Shown here: positions 52,725 to 63,947 of the stretch, piece by piece
Position numbering within the stretch: the first letter of the stretch is position 1
Layout: every line of letters starts with the position of its first letter
Origin: Pyropia haitanensis
Taxonomy: Eukaryota > Rhodophyta > Bangiophyceae > Bangiales > Bangiaceae
Direction: 5' to 3'
Length of the DNA stretch: 64,000 bases
Assembly: GCA_008729055.1 (NCBI GenBank)
Contig: SDUX01000009.1
Span: 628,806-692,805 of the forward strand
Notes under the pieces: model-generated
Databases searched by the model: none
Seen by the model: only the letters and a program-made list of their open reading frames with translations
What the model was told of the DNA's origin: nothing
Translations under genes and position numbers: made by a program

Positions 52725-54307
52725 ACCCCCCGGAAAAAACCCACCTGGCTGCCGCTGCTGCTCCCTCGCGCTGCGTCGCCCTCATCATCTTCGGGCCCTT
52801 CCACGTAGTGGTCGTCCGCTTCCTCGACCATCGTTGTGCCGTCATCCGGACGGCCAAAGATCAATGCCTCCTCCAGGTCGTGAGCGTCCCCAACAGTCGC
52901 CGACGGGTTGACCTGGAGGGCGAGTTGGTAGAGCACGGCGGCAACGGAAGCGCGCCCACCCTTGGTCTTTTTGTCGTAGTAGGCCACCTTACGTTCCGTG
53001 GCCTTGATGGTGTTGATTGGCTTGGGGCAGTTCTTGAGGACGTGCTTCGGGTCATCACAGTTGAAGCAGCCAGCGATGGATAGGGGATCGAAGCGCGCCC
53101 CACGGCCGTCCTTGGCCGACGAGCCACCGGCCTTGCCGTGGCCAGGGCGTGTCGCACCGACGCCCTTGTTGGGGCGCCCATACATTCCCTGCCCCGCAAA
53201 AAAGGTCTGCTTGGCGCCGCTCTGCACCACCGGGGATGTGGACGCGCCGCTCGGGTTAAGATCACTGGCCTCGGCAAACTCCTCCTCGAGCTGTAGGGAG
53301 CTAACCAGCTCGGCGTACAGTTGCTCGAAGCTCATGTTGACCGTGGCCAGGCGGCCCAAAGGAGGGCGGGCCCAAGGAATCCCGACGACGGAGACGCGTA
53401 GGTAGTCGCGCTTGTGGGAGTCATCACGGTAGTTGATGGGCAGCTGGGGCGAGAGCTTGGTGATGGTTTCATAAATGTGCTCAAGCGCTTCCTTGTTGCC
53501 CATCCCCTTTGCGACGAGCTTGCCATGGCGGAGGTTCGTCAGACGGTTCTGGACGGCCGTCTGGCGGGTCGTCGAGTTGTACTGCTTGTTCATCAGCAGC
53601 ACTGCCTCAGAGAAGGTCTCGACCTTCCCGTCGACGTTGCTATCGAAGAAGCGCATTGCCTCGCCGGCGAAGATGTTGTACATGAACATCAGCTTCTGTT
53701 CGTTCGTCAGGGAGAAGTCGCGTGCCACCTTGAGGTAAAAGCCAACGTACTCGTGGAAGGCCTGGTCCTCAGCCCCCGTAAACTTCATACTGTCCTTAGA
53801 GTACCGCATGCCGATACTCTGCCCGATGCGGTCGGCGGACATCTGCCCGGCAGGGGTGTGGGAACTCGCACTGTTTGACCCACCGCCACCGCGATGGACA
53901 CGACTGCGTGGGAACAGCTCCCGCACCAATGCCTTTGCCTGGTCAATGTCTGAGTCCAGGAAGTAAAGGCGTTCCGCGAGAAGGTTGTAGACACGCCGAG
54001 AGGGGTGCTGACCCAGCCCGGCCCCATGTTTGTCCAGCCAACTGCGGAGCTGGAGGTACATCTTGGGATAGGCAGCCAAGTCAGGGTCGAACAAGCTCTC
54101 CGGTGGGTATGCCTCGACCACCATGGCCTTCACGTCAGAGCCCGTCGTGGTAGGCCCAATCTCCTCCTCGATGCCTCGGATAACGCGGATAAAACCCTGC
54201 TGCACTGGTGACAGCTCACTCAGGTTCTCATGCTCCAGGAAGATCTTGCCAACCGACGAGGAGCCGCTGCCGTTGGCGTCATCGCTGTTGAAGCCAGTGT
54301 CGACCAT
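52721..54307 (-). CDS. gag: Copia-B Gag
   Basis: The ATG at 54307 gives 528 residues. The helical capsid-like region is followed by a zinc knuckle CFNC-x4-H-x4-C (CX2CX4HX4C). The C-terminus is acidic and ends GFFRGV. The codons for Gly-Phe-Phe just before the stop contain T TTT TTC in the gag frame, a classic -1 slippery heptamer. Gag forms the particle that packages the element RNA. Confidence 0.92.
   Translation of the reverse strand: MVDTGFNSDDANGSGSSSVGKIFLEHENLSELSPVQQGFIRVIRGIEEEIGPTTTGSDVKAMVVEAYPPESLFDPDLAAYPKMYLQLRSWLDKHGAGLGQHPSRRVYNLLAERLYFLDSDIDQAKALVRELFPRSRVHRGGGGSNSASSHTPAGQMSADRIGQSIGMRYSKDSMKFTGAEDQAFHEYVGFYLKVARDFSLTNEQKLMFMYNIFAGEAMRFFDSNVDGKVETFSEAVLLMNKQYNSTTRQTAVQNRLTNLRHGKLVAKGMGNKEALEHIYETITKLSPQLPINYRDDSHKRDYLRVSVVGIPWARPPLGRLATVNMSFEQLYAELVSSLQLEEEFAEASDLNPSGASTSPVVQSGAKQTFFAGQGMYGRPNKGVGATRPGHGKAGGSSAKDGRGARFDPLSIAGCFNCDDPKHVLKNCPKPINTIKATERKVAYYDKKTKGGRASVAAVLYQLALQVNPSATVGDAHDLEEALIFGRPDDGTTMVEEADDHYVEGPEDDEGDAARGSSSGSQVGFFRGV
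52733..52739 (-). other. Candidate -1 frameshift heptamer at the gag/pol junction
   Basis: TTTTTTC is read as T TTT TTC in the gag frame, 10 nt before the gag stop. A -1 slip here enters the pol frame with no intervening stop. It matches the X XXY YYZ rule known from retroviruses. No ATG is available at this junction, which makes frameshifting more likely than reinitiation. Confidence 0.55.
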
Positions 54308-54478
54308 GATGGCAAGGTAATGGTTGCTTGACGCTCAGGATCTACGGGCCAGGTGATCGGGGCTGCCGATAATCCAGGCGATCGGACCGAAAGGGGGCAG
54401 GGGGCGAGGGGCGGGGGGGCCGGGGTGGGGGGGTGACAACTGCACAAGAACAAAGCCAGTCTTCGAGGCCCCGTACTT

Positions 54479-54491
54479 GGTAATTCGCGAA
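54479..54491 (-). other. Candidate primer-binding site of Copia-B
   Basis: In element orientation, TTCGCGAATTACC directly follows the 5' LTR. It differs by one base from the Copia-A site and lacks the TGG start of CCA-end priming. Confidence 0.6.
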
Positions 54492-55097
54492 TGTGGGAAG
54501 TAAGGGGGAAGCGTCACAGATGCGTCACAGGTCGTTGTTCCTTCAGGGCTCGCGTAATCGTGCCCTGTAGCTACACAAGTGAAGCGCCGCGCAATCGGCG
54601 ATACCAAGAGTGCAGGTTTACAAGAAAGAACAAAGGCAAGGAGCAAAGCCAGCCGACCGCCTGCGGCGGTGACCGGCACGCCTCTAAACCCCCCCCCGGT
54701 TTCTCTCACTCGAGCCCCCCTCCCGATCTCGAGGGACTCCTCACGCGTCCGCTCGCCAGGCTACCCCCCTTGTGACCCCGCTCAGAGGGGGTGGCCCTCC
54801 GGCCCCGCGCAAGCTGGGCGAGCGCAGCACTCCACCCGATAGTACTACTCGCAGGGGTCCCGCCGGAACAGGGGCAGGGGCCCGTACAGGCCAACAGCAG
54901 CCAGTGTCTCGCTGCGGGCGTACGCTTGCGGCGCCAGGCGTGGCGCCGCCCAGTGCGGCATCTTGCCCTCCGTGGCTGACCACTCAGTCGCTCAACAATA
55001 TCTCGATGGCCGGTCGCTTAAGCAGCCGGCCACAACTTGAGACCTGTCGGGTCGTAAGATCCGGCAAGTCCGTCCGCATCAGGTGGCGACTTTCACA
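54492..55097 (-). repeat. 5' LTR of Copia-B
   Basis: This 606-bp repeat is the element's promoter-side LTR, read right to left. It is flanked on the right by TGCAC, the target duplication. Confidence 0.96.
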
Positions 55098-56845
55098 TGC
55101 ACCCCCAGGTGGGGGCGGCGGCTTTTTTGCGCGTGCGCGCAGAGCAGCTGGGGTCGCGCAAATCTCGTATGTTGTCTTGTGTGTGTGTGTGTTGCTTTGC
55201 AACGAGGTTCCGCTTGCTGGCCTCGCGGGTGCCTTGCCTGGCTCTGTTTCATTATCGTTTTACCTCGCTGCACTGGGGTGTATTTGTGTGCGGGGGATCA
55301 GTGGACTCGGCTCCCCTGCATCCGGCCACACCAGGCCACCTGTCCCCGTCACGGGGTGGGTGCTCGGGCAACCTACAGACCGCATACGGCCGGCACGTTT
55401 GTTTTGCGCTCGCACGTTCGCCCGGCTTTCGCCCTTGGGCGCGGCTCGCGACTGGCGCCTGCATCTTCCTCTCTGTCTTTTTCTTTCTCTTGCTTGCCTC
55501 CACCTACGGTTGCACGTTGTTTACCCTCTTCTTGTTGGGGCGCGGGCACTCTGCCGCGCCTCGGGGCCTGTCGGCCAGCCGGTGGCGACCGACGGGCTCC
55601 CATGGCTTGCCGGCGGGCTGGCCCCTCGGAAAGGGTGTCAACTGGCACCCCCGCGCCAGAGGCAAGGAGTATGCTGCACCAACGCCACCGGACCGGTGTC
55701 GAGCGCGTCGCGTGCAGGACGTCACCCCCCCCCCGCCCCCCCTCCCCCAGCAGAAACCAGCCGCACTCGCTCCCACCGCAACGGGACGTCGCCGGCTCCT
55801 CCCGGGCGGTGCCACGTACGGCACAGCGGGGTCCACCGGGGACCTGCTGGTACCCCCCCCAACGCCCACCCCGGCGCGCCCCCTTCACCACCAGCACACC
55901 CACCCTGTGCATCCTCCCCCCCCCCCGCGCGACCCCCCCGCATCCTACGCAGAGATCCCCGCCGCCGGCGTGGCCGCGCGCAGAGGCGCACCGCCTCCCC
56001 CCCCCAACGCTGGGGATACGGATGGCGCCCTCCCCGTGCCGCGGCTGTGGCCCGCGGCCGGGCCGCAGTCCCCACCGCGCCGCCCCGCCTCCCCTCGCGC
56101 CGGGGAACGCGGGCGGCGCCGCGCCGTTGCCGGCGGCGGCGGCGCCCGCGTCGGGGTGGGCGCATGCCCACACCGCGGGGTTCCCCGCCTCGCCCCCCCT
56201 CCATCCCCATCCATCCCACACCCCCGTGAGCGCCACGGACCGCGACGGGGCGCCGTGGCCGACCGCTCGCGTGGCGTCTGCACGCACCGACGGCGACGGC
56301 TGCGACGACGCGGGGGGGTGGCGATGGGGGGGGGGCTGCAGTTGCCGCTTCGTGGTGAAAAAAAAAAAAAAAAGGAACAGCCGCTGGCGCTTCCTCCCCC
56401 CCCCCCCCACCCCCCCCCAACCCTCACCACCCACGACCATCGCGGGCGCGTCCGTCCGCCCGCGCCGGTGGCGCGCCTGGGTGCGGTGACACAATCCAAT
56501 CCTGAGGAGGTGTCGGTCGTGGCCGCGTCGGTGGACCGCGTGTCGGCAAACGGCACAGACCTGGCGTCCCGGCTTTGTGGCCGCCACGCGGGCGTCACGG
56601 CTGGTGGGCGGCGAGCCCCGTGGGCGGGCATGTCCGCCACACGGCCGGTCCACAAAGACGGTGCGACCGTGACGCGTGGAGACCCGAAATCCTCTTCACG
56701 GTGCAGTAGATTTCCCGTAGCGCCACCGTCCTCTGCCGCTGCCACCCCCCCCCATCCCGTGCGGCGTCCGCCTCTCTCCCTCCCCCCCCCCCCGCCCCAC
56801 CCCCCCACCCCCCCCACCCCCCCACCCCCCCCACCCCCCCTCCCA
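55098..56845. other. Flank of Copia-B, no gene assigned
   Basis: Positions 55,100-55,560 are moderately GC-rich with T/C-rich stretches near 55,470-55,500. From 55,700 the sequence is C-rich. A run of A at 56,359-56,373 and C runs follow. Long open frames on both strands disagree with each other and show no motif. Confidence 0.35.
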
Positions 56846-58195
56846 TTACGCCCACGCCCGCCGCGGCGACCCGTCCCCCCACGACGGCGCCGGCAGCAGC
56901 ATCGAGTCCTCATCCAGCAGCGTCGACGCGCCCGACGAGCGGGCGTCCCCCCCCCCCCCCCCCACCCCCCCCCCCCCCCACCGCCACCGCCCACCGCCCG
57001 CGCACGGCGCTGGTCGGCGCGGCCGACAGCAGCCCCGCCGGCGGCCACGTCGGCGGCGTCGGCGGCGGCCGCCGGGGGAGTAGCGCGGGGGGGGTGCGCC
57101 CGCGCGCCGCCGTGCCGACGGCGTGGCGGCGGCGGTGGTGGCGATCCACCGGGGGGACGGCAGCGATGAGGACGGCGGCAGCGGTGGTGGCGGTGGGGGG
57201 GGGGGGTGGGGGGGAGGGAGGCGACGCTGGCGCCGCCGCCGCCGCCGCCGCCGCCGTGCCCGCCCCGCCGCCGCCGTCCATCGCCGCGACGACCGCCGCC
57301 GCCTCCGCGGCGGGCATACACAGCACCGCCCGCAGCAGCCGCCCCGCCGCACGAGTCCGCCACGCGACCGCGCGGGCGGCGTCCGGCACGGCGGCCGCCG
57401 CGCCCGCCGCGGCCGGCCGCGGCGGCGAGGCGGGGGGGGCGGAGGGGGCGGCGGGGCGAGCGCCCCACGGCGCGTCGTCGCCGGCAGAGGGGCCGGGGGG
57501 GGGGTGGTGGAGAGGAGCCGCCGGATGCGCGCGGCGGGGGGGGGGGGGGCGGCTGGTGGGGTGGCGGGGGGGACGGGAGCGACCGCGACGGTGGGAGTAG
57601 GGGGGGGGGGGGGGGCGGGGGGGGTGGCGGCGCGGGCGGTGCGTCGCGGCTGTCGGCGTCGGCGTCGAGCGGGACGCCGCGGCCCCACCGGGGGAGCGCG
57701 CCGCCCGTCGCTGGCTCGCCGCTCCGCCGCGGGTGCGGGGGGCGCCCCGGCACCGCCGCCGTCGCCGCCGCCGCCGCCGCCGCCGTCGCCGTCGCCGCCG
57801 CCGTTGCCACTAGCGTTGCTGGCCCGCCTATGGTGCCCCCCCCCCCGCCACCACCGACGGGCGCGCCCGCGCCGTCTGACGTGACGCTGCTCGACAAGGA
57901 AGAGGAGGAGCAGCCGTCGGCAGCGGCGGCGGCGGCAGGAGCGGCCGCCCCCAACGGCGCCGCCGCCGCCGCCGGCGCCGGCGCCGCCGCCGCGGCGGGC
58001 GGCGGCGTCACCCGCCACCGCCGTGACCGGGGCGGCCGGCCGCCGCGGCGGCGGCCGCCGCCCGCCCCGCCGTCGGCGCCAACCGCAAACGCGTCACCGG
58101 GGGCCGCCCAGGAGCGGGGGGTCGTGGCAGCGGCGGCGGCGGCGGCGGCGGCACGCCGCCCGCGCGTCACCGCGCTGGTCGACGCGGGCGCGTCG

Positions 58196-58233
<38 letters not shown>

Positions 58234-58436
58234 CGCCGCGGCGGGCCAGGGGAGGAAGGGCGTCGACGGCGGCGGCGGGTCGGCGGCCGCCGCCGGCGCG
58301 TCCGCGTCGGTGAGCGCGGATGCCCAGCGGGGGGAGAGGGCGCCGCCGTCGTCGGCCGCCACGGGGGCGTCGTCGGCGTCGTCGGCCGCGCCGGGCCGCC
58401 AGCAGAGGGAGGGGGGGGCGTCGTCGGGGGGGGGGA

Positions 58437-58467
<31 letters not shown>

Positions 58468-58518
58468 TCGGCTGCCGCGGCGGGCGCCGTACTTGCTGCC
58501 GGCTCCATCAGCGCGTGC
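56846..58518 (-). pseudogene. Probable low-complexity minus-strand gene, frame-broken
   Basis: The minus strand shows a credible C-terminus (SSGASTLLDEDSMLLPAPSW, stop at 56846). A credible helix (AARAVAWRTRAAGRLLRAV, then MPAAEAAAVVAAMDG) lies near 57,280-57,390 in another frame. A Ser/Thr-rich stretch (GCSSSSLSSSVTSDG) near 57,900 is in a third. Long C/G runs and triplet repeats separate them. The plus strand is also open here, so the strand call is not certain. No family is recognised. Confidence 0.28.
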
Positions 58519-58639
58519 GCTTGAATGAGGAGAGCGGGGAGCGCACGGATGCGGCAGTCGGGGCGGCAGAAGCGCCCGCGGGGTGGGGTTTGCGGGGTCA
58601 CGGCGTCCCCAAAAGAGAGGGGGGGCGTCGTTAAGGAGG

Positions 58640-58960
58640 GACGTGCGAGCGCCGGCCGACACGGCGCAGCTGTCTTTGGCGGGCGCGAGCGTCTTGGGCG
58701 GGCGCGGCGACCGTCGCGGGACGCGGCACCCGGTCGGAAGGGGCGTCGGTCTTGAGCGGGCTCGGTGATGAAGGCCGGCCGCGGCACCCGGTCGGGCAGG
58801 CGCGTCCGCCGTGAGGGAGGTTGGTGATGAAGGCCGGCCGCGGCACCCGGCAGGCCGGGCGTGGCGGTCGTGGGCGGGCCGCGGCACCTCTGCTTGGCCC
58901 GGCTCGCGCGACGGATGGTTGGCGGTCGCGGCGGCGACCAAGGCAGGACGCGGCACCTGC
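58640..58960. repeat. Minisatellite with GGCCGCGGCACC core, unit about 60 bp
   Basis: The core (G/C)CGCGGCACC recurs about every 50-65 bp. Two adjacent units starting GATGAAGGCCGGCCGCGGCA at 58767 and 58826 are nearly identical, and the others are degenerate. It produces a repetitive PAGCRGR-type peptide on the minus strand that is unlikely to be real. Confidence 0.65.
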
Positions 58961-60284
58961 GGTGCCAGGGGTGGGCGCGGGTGGTTGTGGGGGTGGGGAG
59001 GGAACGCAGCCGCCCAGCGTCACGCCGACGAGGACGGCGGCGGCGCGCACACCGCCCCTCGGGTCCTCAGCGGCCACTATTTGAGGCGGCCGCCTGCTCG
59101 CCCCCCCCCCCCCCCCCCCCCCCGACAGTGACGCGCGCGCAAACGGGGGGGGCGCCGCCGCCGTCGGTACCCCCTGGCGTGGTGGAAAGCAACCCCCCCC
59201 CCTGGGCGCGACCACTGGTGCCCGGCTGGCGGGCGCGGGGACGGCACCGCCGCCGCCGCGCGCGCGCGCACCGCCCGCAGGCTGCACTCGCGGCACCCGC
59301 GTGTGTACAGACGACCCGCGGCGGGCGGCGCGGGCACAGAGGCGGGGTGGGGCGGGTGCGGGGGGGAGGGGGACCGCCGCGGCGGGGCGCCACCGGTCGG
59401 CTGCCGCTGGCGGCCGGCCGCGGGTGGCGGCGGCGGGACGCCGGGCGGGGGCGCCCCGCCGCGGCGGTGCTCTCCCGCTTCTCCCCTTCCGCGGCAGCGT
59501 CGCGGGGGTCCTGCCGTCACTCCCACTCTTTTTTTTTTTTTTCCTCGCCCCTCACCTGTAGGGGCGGGGTGGGGGGGGGTGCAAGCGGATGGACGGCGGC
59601 GGCGCTCCACGCCGCTGCGCCGGCGCGGGGGGCGCGCCCCACGTGGCCGCCCGCGCACCCACCGACGAGCCGCGTCGCCCGCCCACCGACGATCCGCGCC
59701 GCGGCCGCGGCGTTGGATGCGCGCGGCGGCGGGATACAGTGGCTCCCATCCATCATGGGCCGGCAGTGGTCCGCAGGGAGCCACGCCGCGCACGAGCGCG
59801 AGTGACACTGGTCGGACGGCGGCGGCGGGGCGTCCTCCCCCACCCGACGGGGGGACCCCGCAGGGTCCTCTCCCCCGCCCCCGGACGCGTGACCACCACT
59901 CCGGTGGCGGCGCGACGACGCCGCCGCGTTGCATGCCGTCTGCCGACGCTGCCGCCGCCGGCCGGGGACCGCCCGCACACCAAACAGACCAGAGGAGGGC
60001 GCGGCAGCGGGCAGCGCCCGAAAAGAAAAAAAACCGGCGCTCGGGCGGGGGCGGCAGCCGGTTCCTCGGCGTCGGCGGCGGCACCCCCCCCCCCCCAGAG
60101 TGCTCCCGTCAAGGCGCCCCATTTGGGAACCCGCCGCCGGTGGTGGGGCGTGCCCGCCGCGTTTGGCCGCGCCGGCGCGGCCGGTCGGCCGCGCCGCTGC
60201 TCCGCGGCCACACTGGATGGATCCCCGAGGGGGCACCCTCGCTGCACACTCGCCTCCCCCCCCCGCATCGTCTCATTTACTGGC
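58961..60284. other. GC-rich region, no gene assigned
   Basis: C run near 59,101-59,123, T run near 59,528-59,542, and open frames on both strands with Arg/Pro/Ala composition. No motif was found. Confidence 0.35.
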
Positions 60285-60395
60285 AAACCAATCGAGAGCC
60301 CATCGAGGTCTTCGATTGGGAATCGACCATCGAATCGATTGCTGGATGAGACCTCATCGACCAGTCGAACCGATTCATGCCAGGTTGCCGTCGAA
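60285..60395. repeat. Cluster of AATCGA/TCGATT words
   Basis: About ten ATCGA or TCGAT words lie in 110 bp. They form several inverted pairs, including CCAATCGA (60288) with TCGATTGG (60312) and GAGGTCT with AGACCTC. It resembles the clusters at 0.8-1.1 kb and 2.4-2.5 kb but uses a different word. Confidence 0.7.
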
Positions 60396-61421
60396 AGCAC
60401 GGCTGCGACTGACCGATGAGGGTTCCATGCGCTTTGAGTCACGAGGCTTCTGTCACGTGATCGAGTCTGACCAATGGTGAAGCTCAGCGGGCAGGTTTCT
60501 GCGACTGCAAGCGTCTGTCTTGCAGCAGAAGGCGGACTTTGCCCAGTCGTCGGGCGGCTGCGGTAGATCCTGGTGACTGGGCTAGGGCGGGGGGGCTCTC
60601 TCGGTGGTCCTGACCGAACTGGACGAGCGACCTGTGCGAGGAGCTGCAGTCTCCTGCGTCGCTCTTTGCCGGCGTGCCCGCGTCATTCAGTTGGCCGTGG
60701 CGGTCGTCCTACCGCGTCGGCCCGCCGCGGTGCTCGTTAGCGATGGCCAGCAGAACATGCCAGTTATTACTTCTCGTGCTGCAGCAGTCACGCGCGCTGG
60801 TCTTTGCCATTATTTTCCGATGGTGCGCGCTGCTTTCTCAGTCTGAGCGCCAGAAGGTGTGTCTGTTGGTCTTCTGCGCCAGCGCCGGTGGGTCGTGCTT
60901 TCTGTTCGGCTTGCTCAGCAACTTCTGCCCGCACTGGTTGCTGCAATCTGCAACTGGCACTCTGAGTTGGCTGTTCAGCCCAGACGCCAGCACGTGCCCA
61001 CGCTGGCTCTCGCGGCCGGTCGCCGTGACGGCCTGTTGGCGGTCCAGTACGCACGCCACGAGGTGCTCTCTGCTTGCGACGCGGCCGGTGCCAAGTGCAA
61101 TCGGCAAGCCACCTGTCCCATGCTGGGACGACGCACCACGACATGCTCTTGTTGTTCGTCTGGCGTCCACCGCCTTCGTGGCCGTTCTCTCCGACGCACG
61201 GCCCGTCCTCCTTCTTGTTTTATATCGCGTGTGTGCCCTCACGACGACCGTGGAGCGCAGACTGGTGGCTTCTGTGCGTCGACTTCGCGCTTGCGACCAA
61301 GCTGTTAGTGCTGGGCACGGTGGAGGCGCAAAAATTGGAGCTGACCACTTACATACTTGAGGGTAGCGTGTCGTACACTCAAAAAGCACAGGCAAGCGAA
61401 GGCAGATGCAAGCAGAGATCG
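60396..61421. other. Sequence downstream of the transposase, no gene assigned
   Basis: Balanced composition. ORFs on both strands (for example plus 60674-61360, which starts at GTG and is Cys/Leu/Ser-rich) have no motif. It may contain the 3' end of the transposon, but no terminal inverted repeat could be placed. Confidence 0.35.
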
Positions 61422-63947
61422 CTACCCCCATGGATAAAAAGCATTCAAATAGTACCTCATGGCACGTAAGTCGGCCTGCGGTCCTCCTGCGGCGGGCGGT
61501 AGAGCAAGCAGCCCGCGACGCTTGACGAGGTCTGCAAAGTCGGGCACGACGTGCACGACACGCACGATGAACCGAAATGGTATGACGGTGATGGACCAAT
61601 CTCCTCCACCTGCGGGAACAGCCCACTTGACGACAGCGCACTCTCGTGCAGAAAGCGGGCAGGGCGACGCGGAAGGCTCTGGCGCCATGTTGCAAATGAC
61701 TGCCATGTCCTCGTCCTTGCCGCGGATGATGGCCCTCACCTCGCCGATGAACTGCACCGACGTGGCGTTGTGGTTGCCTCCGTCGTCCTCGCTTGTCCTT
61801 GAGGCACCGTCCACCGTGTAAAGAACCGCATCGTACCACGGCGTGCCGCGGAACGAGGACGACGCACGCACAATCTGGACCAAGGGTGCGCCGCAGTCCA
61901 ACTCCGCGACAAACTTCTTGCTCTGGGTGACGCCGAGCTTGTAGTTGGCTGGGCGCTTGAGAATACTCCCAATGCTCTGCAATCCCGGCCGCCGCGAGAG
62001 GCTGGCCACAGTCATGCGCAAGCGGGCGCGCATCAACAAAGGCAGCTGCGGTGCGGCCACAGGCAATCGCCGCGCGCGACCGGCCGGTGGTGCACCCGCC
62101 GCACCACCCGCAGCGGCAGCAAGCGCAGCAGAAACCCCGACAGCGGCCGGGGCCGAGCGCAGTAACTCAGCATCCTCAGCGTCAAGGCGCTTGAGCACCT
62201 CCCGCGTACCCTGCGATTGCCGCACAATCTGGGCCGTGAACGTCGCGATGCTCTTGTTGGTCCGCCTGTAGAACTTCTTGTCCACCTTGTGCTCTGACTC
62301 GTTGGTGCTTGTGTTGCCATTCTGCAAGTGGCCGTGCATTTTGATGGAGTCCACCACATGGCACAGTAGCTTGTGCACTTTGATGGTGTGCAGCCATCCC
62401 AGGATGGGCGTCATGTAGTGCAGCACAAAGTCCTCGGCTTGCTTGCCGATGTCCTCACCCTCGCCGACCGTCATTGGAGCCGGCTTGGTGGACGTCACCC
62501 ATCCTGCAATACGCCCGTACAGCACCGCGTACTCAGCGAACATGGCTGTGACGGCGTCCTCCATAGGCGTGTCACCGAAGGCGGCATGGTAAGCACTCCA
62601 ATCGAAATGGAAGTTCTTAGGCAGCTCCACGTCGTCGTTGTCTGGTAGCAGCACGAAAGGGGCGTCCGCGTTGGGGGATTCGGCGTCGCCAGTCGGCGCT
62701 TGTTCAATCGGACGCAGTGAAGACCGAGGACGGCCGCGAGTGGGGGCACGCCGACGACCAACCCCACGTCCTCTCCCACCTCTTCCACGTGCACTGGGAG
62801 CTTCGTCACGACGGGGCGGCCGCGCGGCACCGACACCGAACAAGCCGTGGACAGCAAATGGGAGAATGTACACACCTGCCCGCTGTTGCTTGCCCGTAAA
62901 AGTTGCCTGAGTCTCTGTAGCAGCAACCAGGTACCTACATCATGCGCATCCAAACACAAAGAAAAAGTGACACCAGCCAGAGAAAACAGCTCGTGGTGTC
63001 AGTACCGCATCGCGGAGCAGTCGCGGGCCCCCGGCGCTATTCCGTACCACGCAAAAGAAGCACAGCACATACCCAGGTGGAAGGGAGCTCGCTCGACTCC
63101 GTCGCCCCATGTACTCAAATCTCCTGTTGGCAATGCGGCAGGTTGCGGCCGTGCTGCCACACAACGGGTACCTCTCCCTGCATATGTAGGGAAAAACGCG
63201 TACGAGTCGCTGGACAAGCTCCCTGGTAACGCCGGCGTCCAGTACCTGCGTGCATAAGAACCAGAACCACGAGCAATCGCGAGTTTGGGAGGCAATGAGG
63301 GTCAGTAATCAGGTGCGCGTGCCAGAGGCGGCGCCATCTCTAGCACTTCACTTCTTACAAGACAGCTCCGCTACACACTCGCACAGCCCTCCCTCGCGCC
63401 ATGAGCATATAAGAATGCGTACGTGAAGGGCATCAAAGCCCACAACTTGGTACATCAAAAAGGGAGCAGACGACAGTCCGGCCATGCCTGCCAGCGCCGG
63501 TACAGTGCTGCGCATGCTATGGAGACGCTCCAAATGATTGCGTCGCTCCGACAGGCGGTGCTGGACGCGGAGGCGGGATGCCTCAAGCTGGTTCTCAAGC
63601 AGCTGAACCGCGTCTCGCTCATGGGAGCACAGTGCCTGTGGGCCTCCCATCTCAGCCACGTTGACGTCGCAAGTTGAGCAGGGGAGCGCAGTCTGGCCAG
63701 ACTTGAGGCCCAACACGGCCTTCTCCTCCGGATAGTCGCAAAGATACAGCAAGATGCGGGGGAAGGCCTTCAGCTTGCGGCCCTTGTAGTCGATGGTGAC
63801 CCCGTCATGGCTGGCGGTGATTGTTGACCGGAATACGAGGTAGAGCACTCTCTGCAGCACTGCTGCGCGCCGCTCACGTCCTCTTTCGTCCGCCGCTGAC
63901 TCTCTCTGCTTTCGTACCATTGGAATGTATGCTACCGTAGTCCACTC
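61422..63947 (-). CDS. Spliced Tnp2/CACTA-Plavaka-like transposase, N-terminus beyond the window
   Basis: Three exons can be joined on the minus strand: 63947-63423, 63245-63073 and 62934-61422. The introns are 177 bp (GTACGC...GCACGCAG) and 138 bp (GTATGT...GATGTAG). The frame continues through both. Exon 1 carries KAFPRILLYLCDYPEEKAVLGL, then a CSTC zinc pair, as in Tnp2-like transposases. The first join reads GFDALH/VLDAGVTREL, resembling the family's D-x-LHV-x-D-G motif. Exon 3 holds VHKLLCHVVDSI, TNESEHK and a C-terminal domain ending in HVVPDF. The exon before 63947 is expected to hold the start. The element would be a cut-and-paste DNA transposon. The subfamily is uncertain. Confidence 0.75.

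Larger units (their letters stand above)
48527..55097 (-). mobile_element. Intact Ty1/copia LTR retrotransposon (Copia-B)
   Basis: A complete 6,571-bp element lies in reverse orientation. The LTRs are 606 bp each (48527-49132 and 54492-55097), with TGTG at one end and CACA at the other. The 5-bp duplication TGCAC lies at 48522-48526 and 55098-55102. Gag and pol are both open and in the copia order. LTR copies look essentially identical over the parts I compared. It shares its candidate primer-binding site and gag/pol layout with Copia-A, but the proteins are clearly diverged, so it is a related but separate family. Confidence 0.97.

Noticed and set aside
60674..61360. Hydrophobic-looking 228-codon plus-strand ORF
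   Set aside because: It starts at GTG, its composition is Cys/Leu/Ser/Arg-rich without motif, and a minus-strand frame of similar length is equally open.
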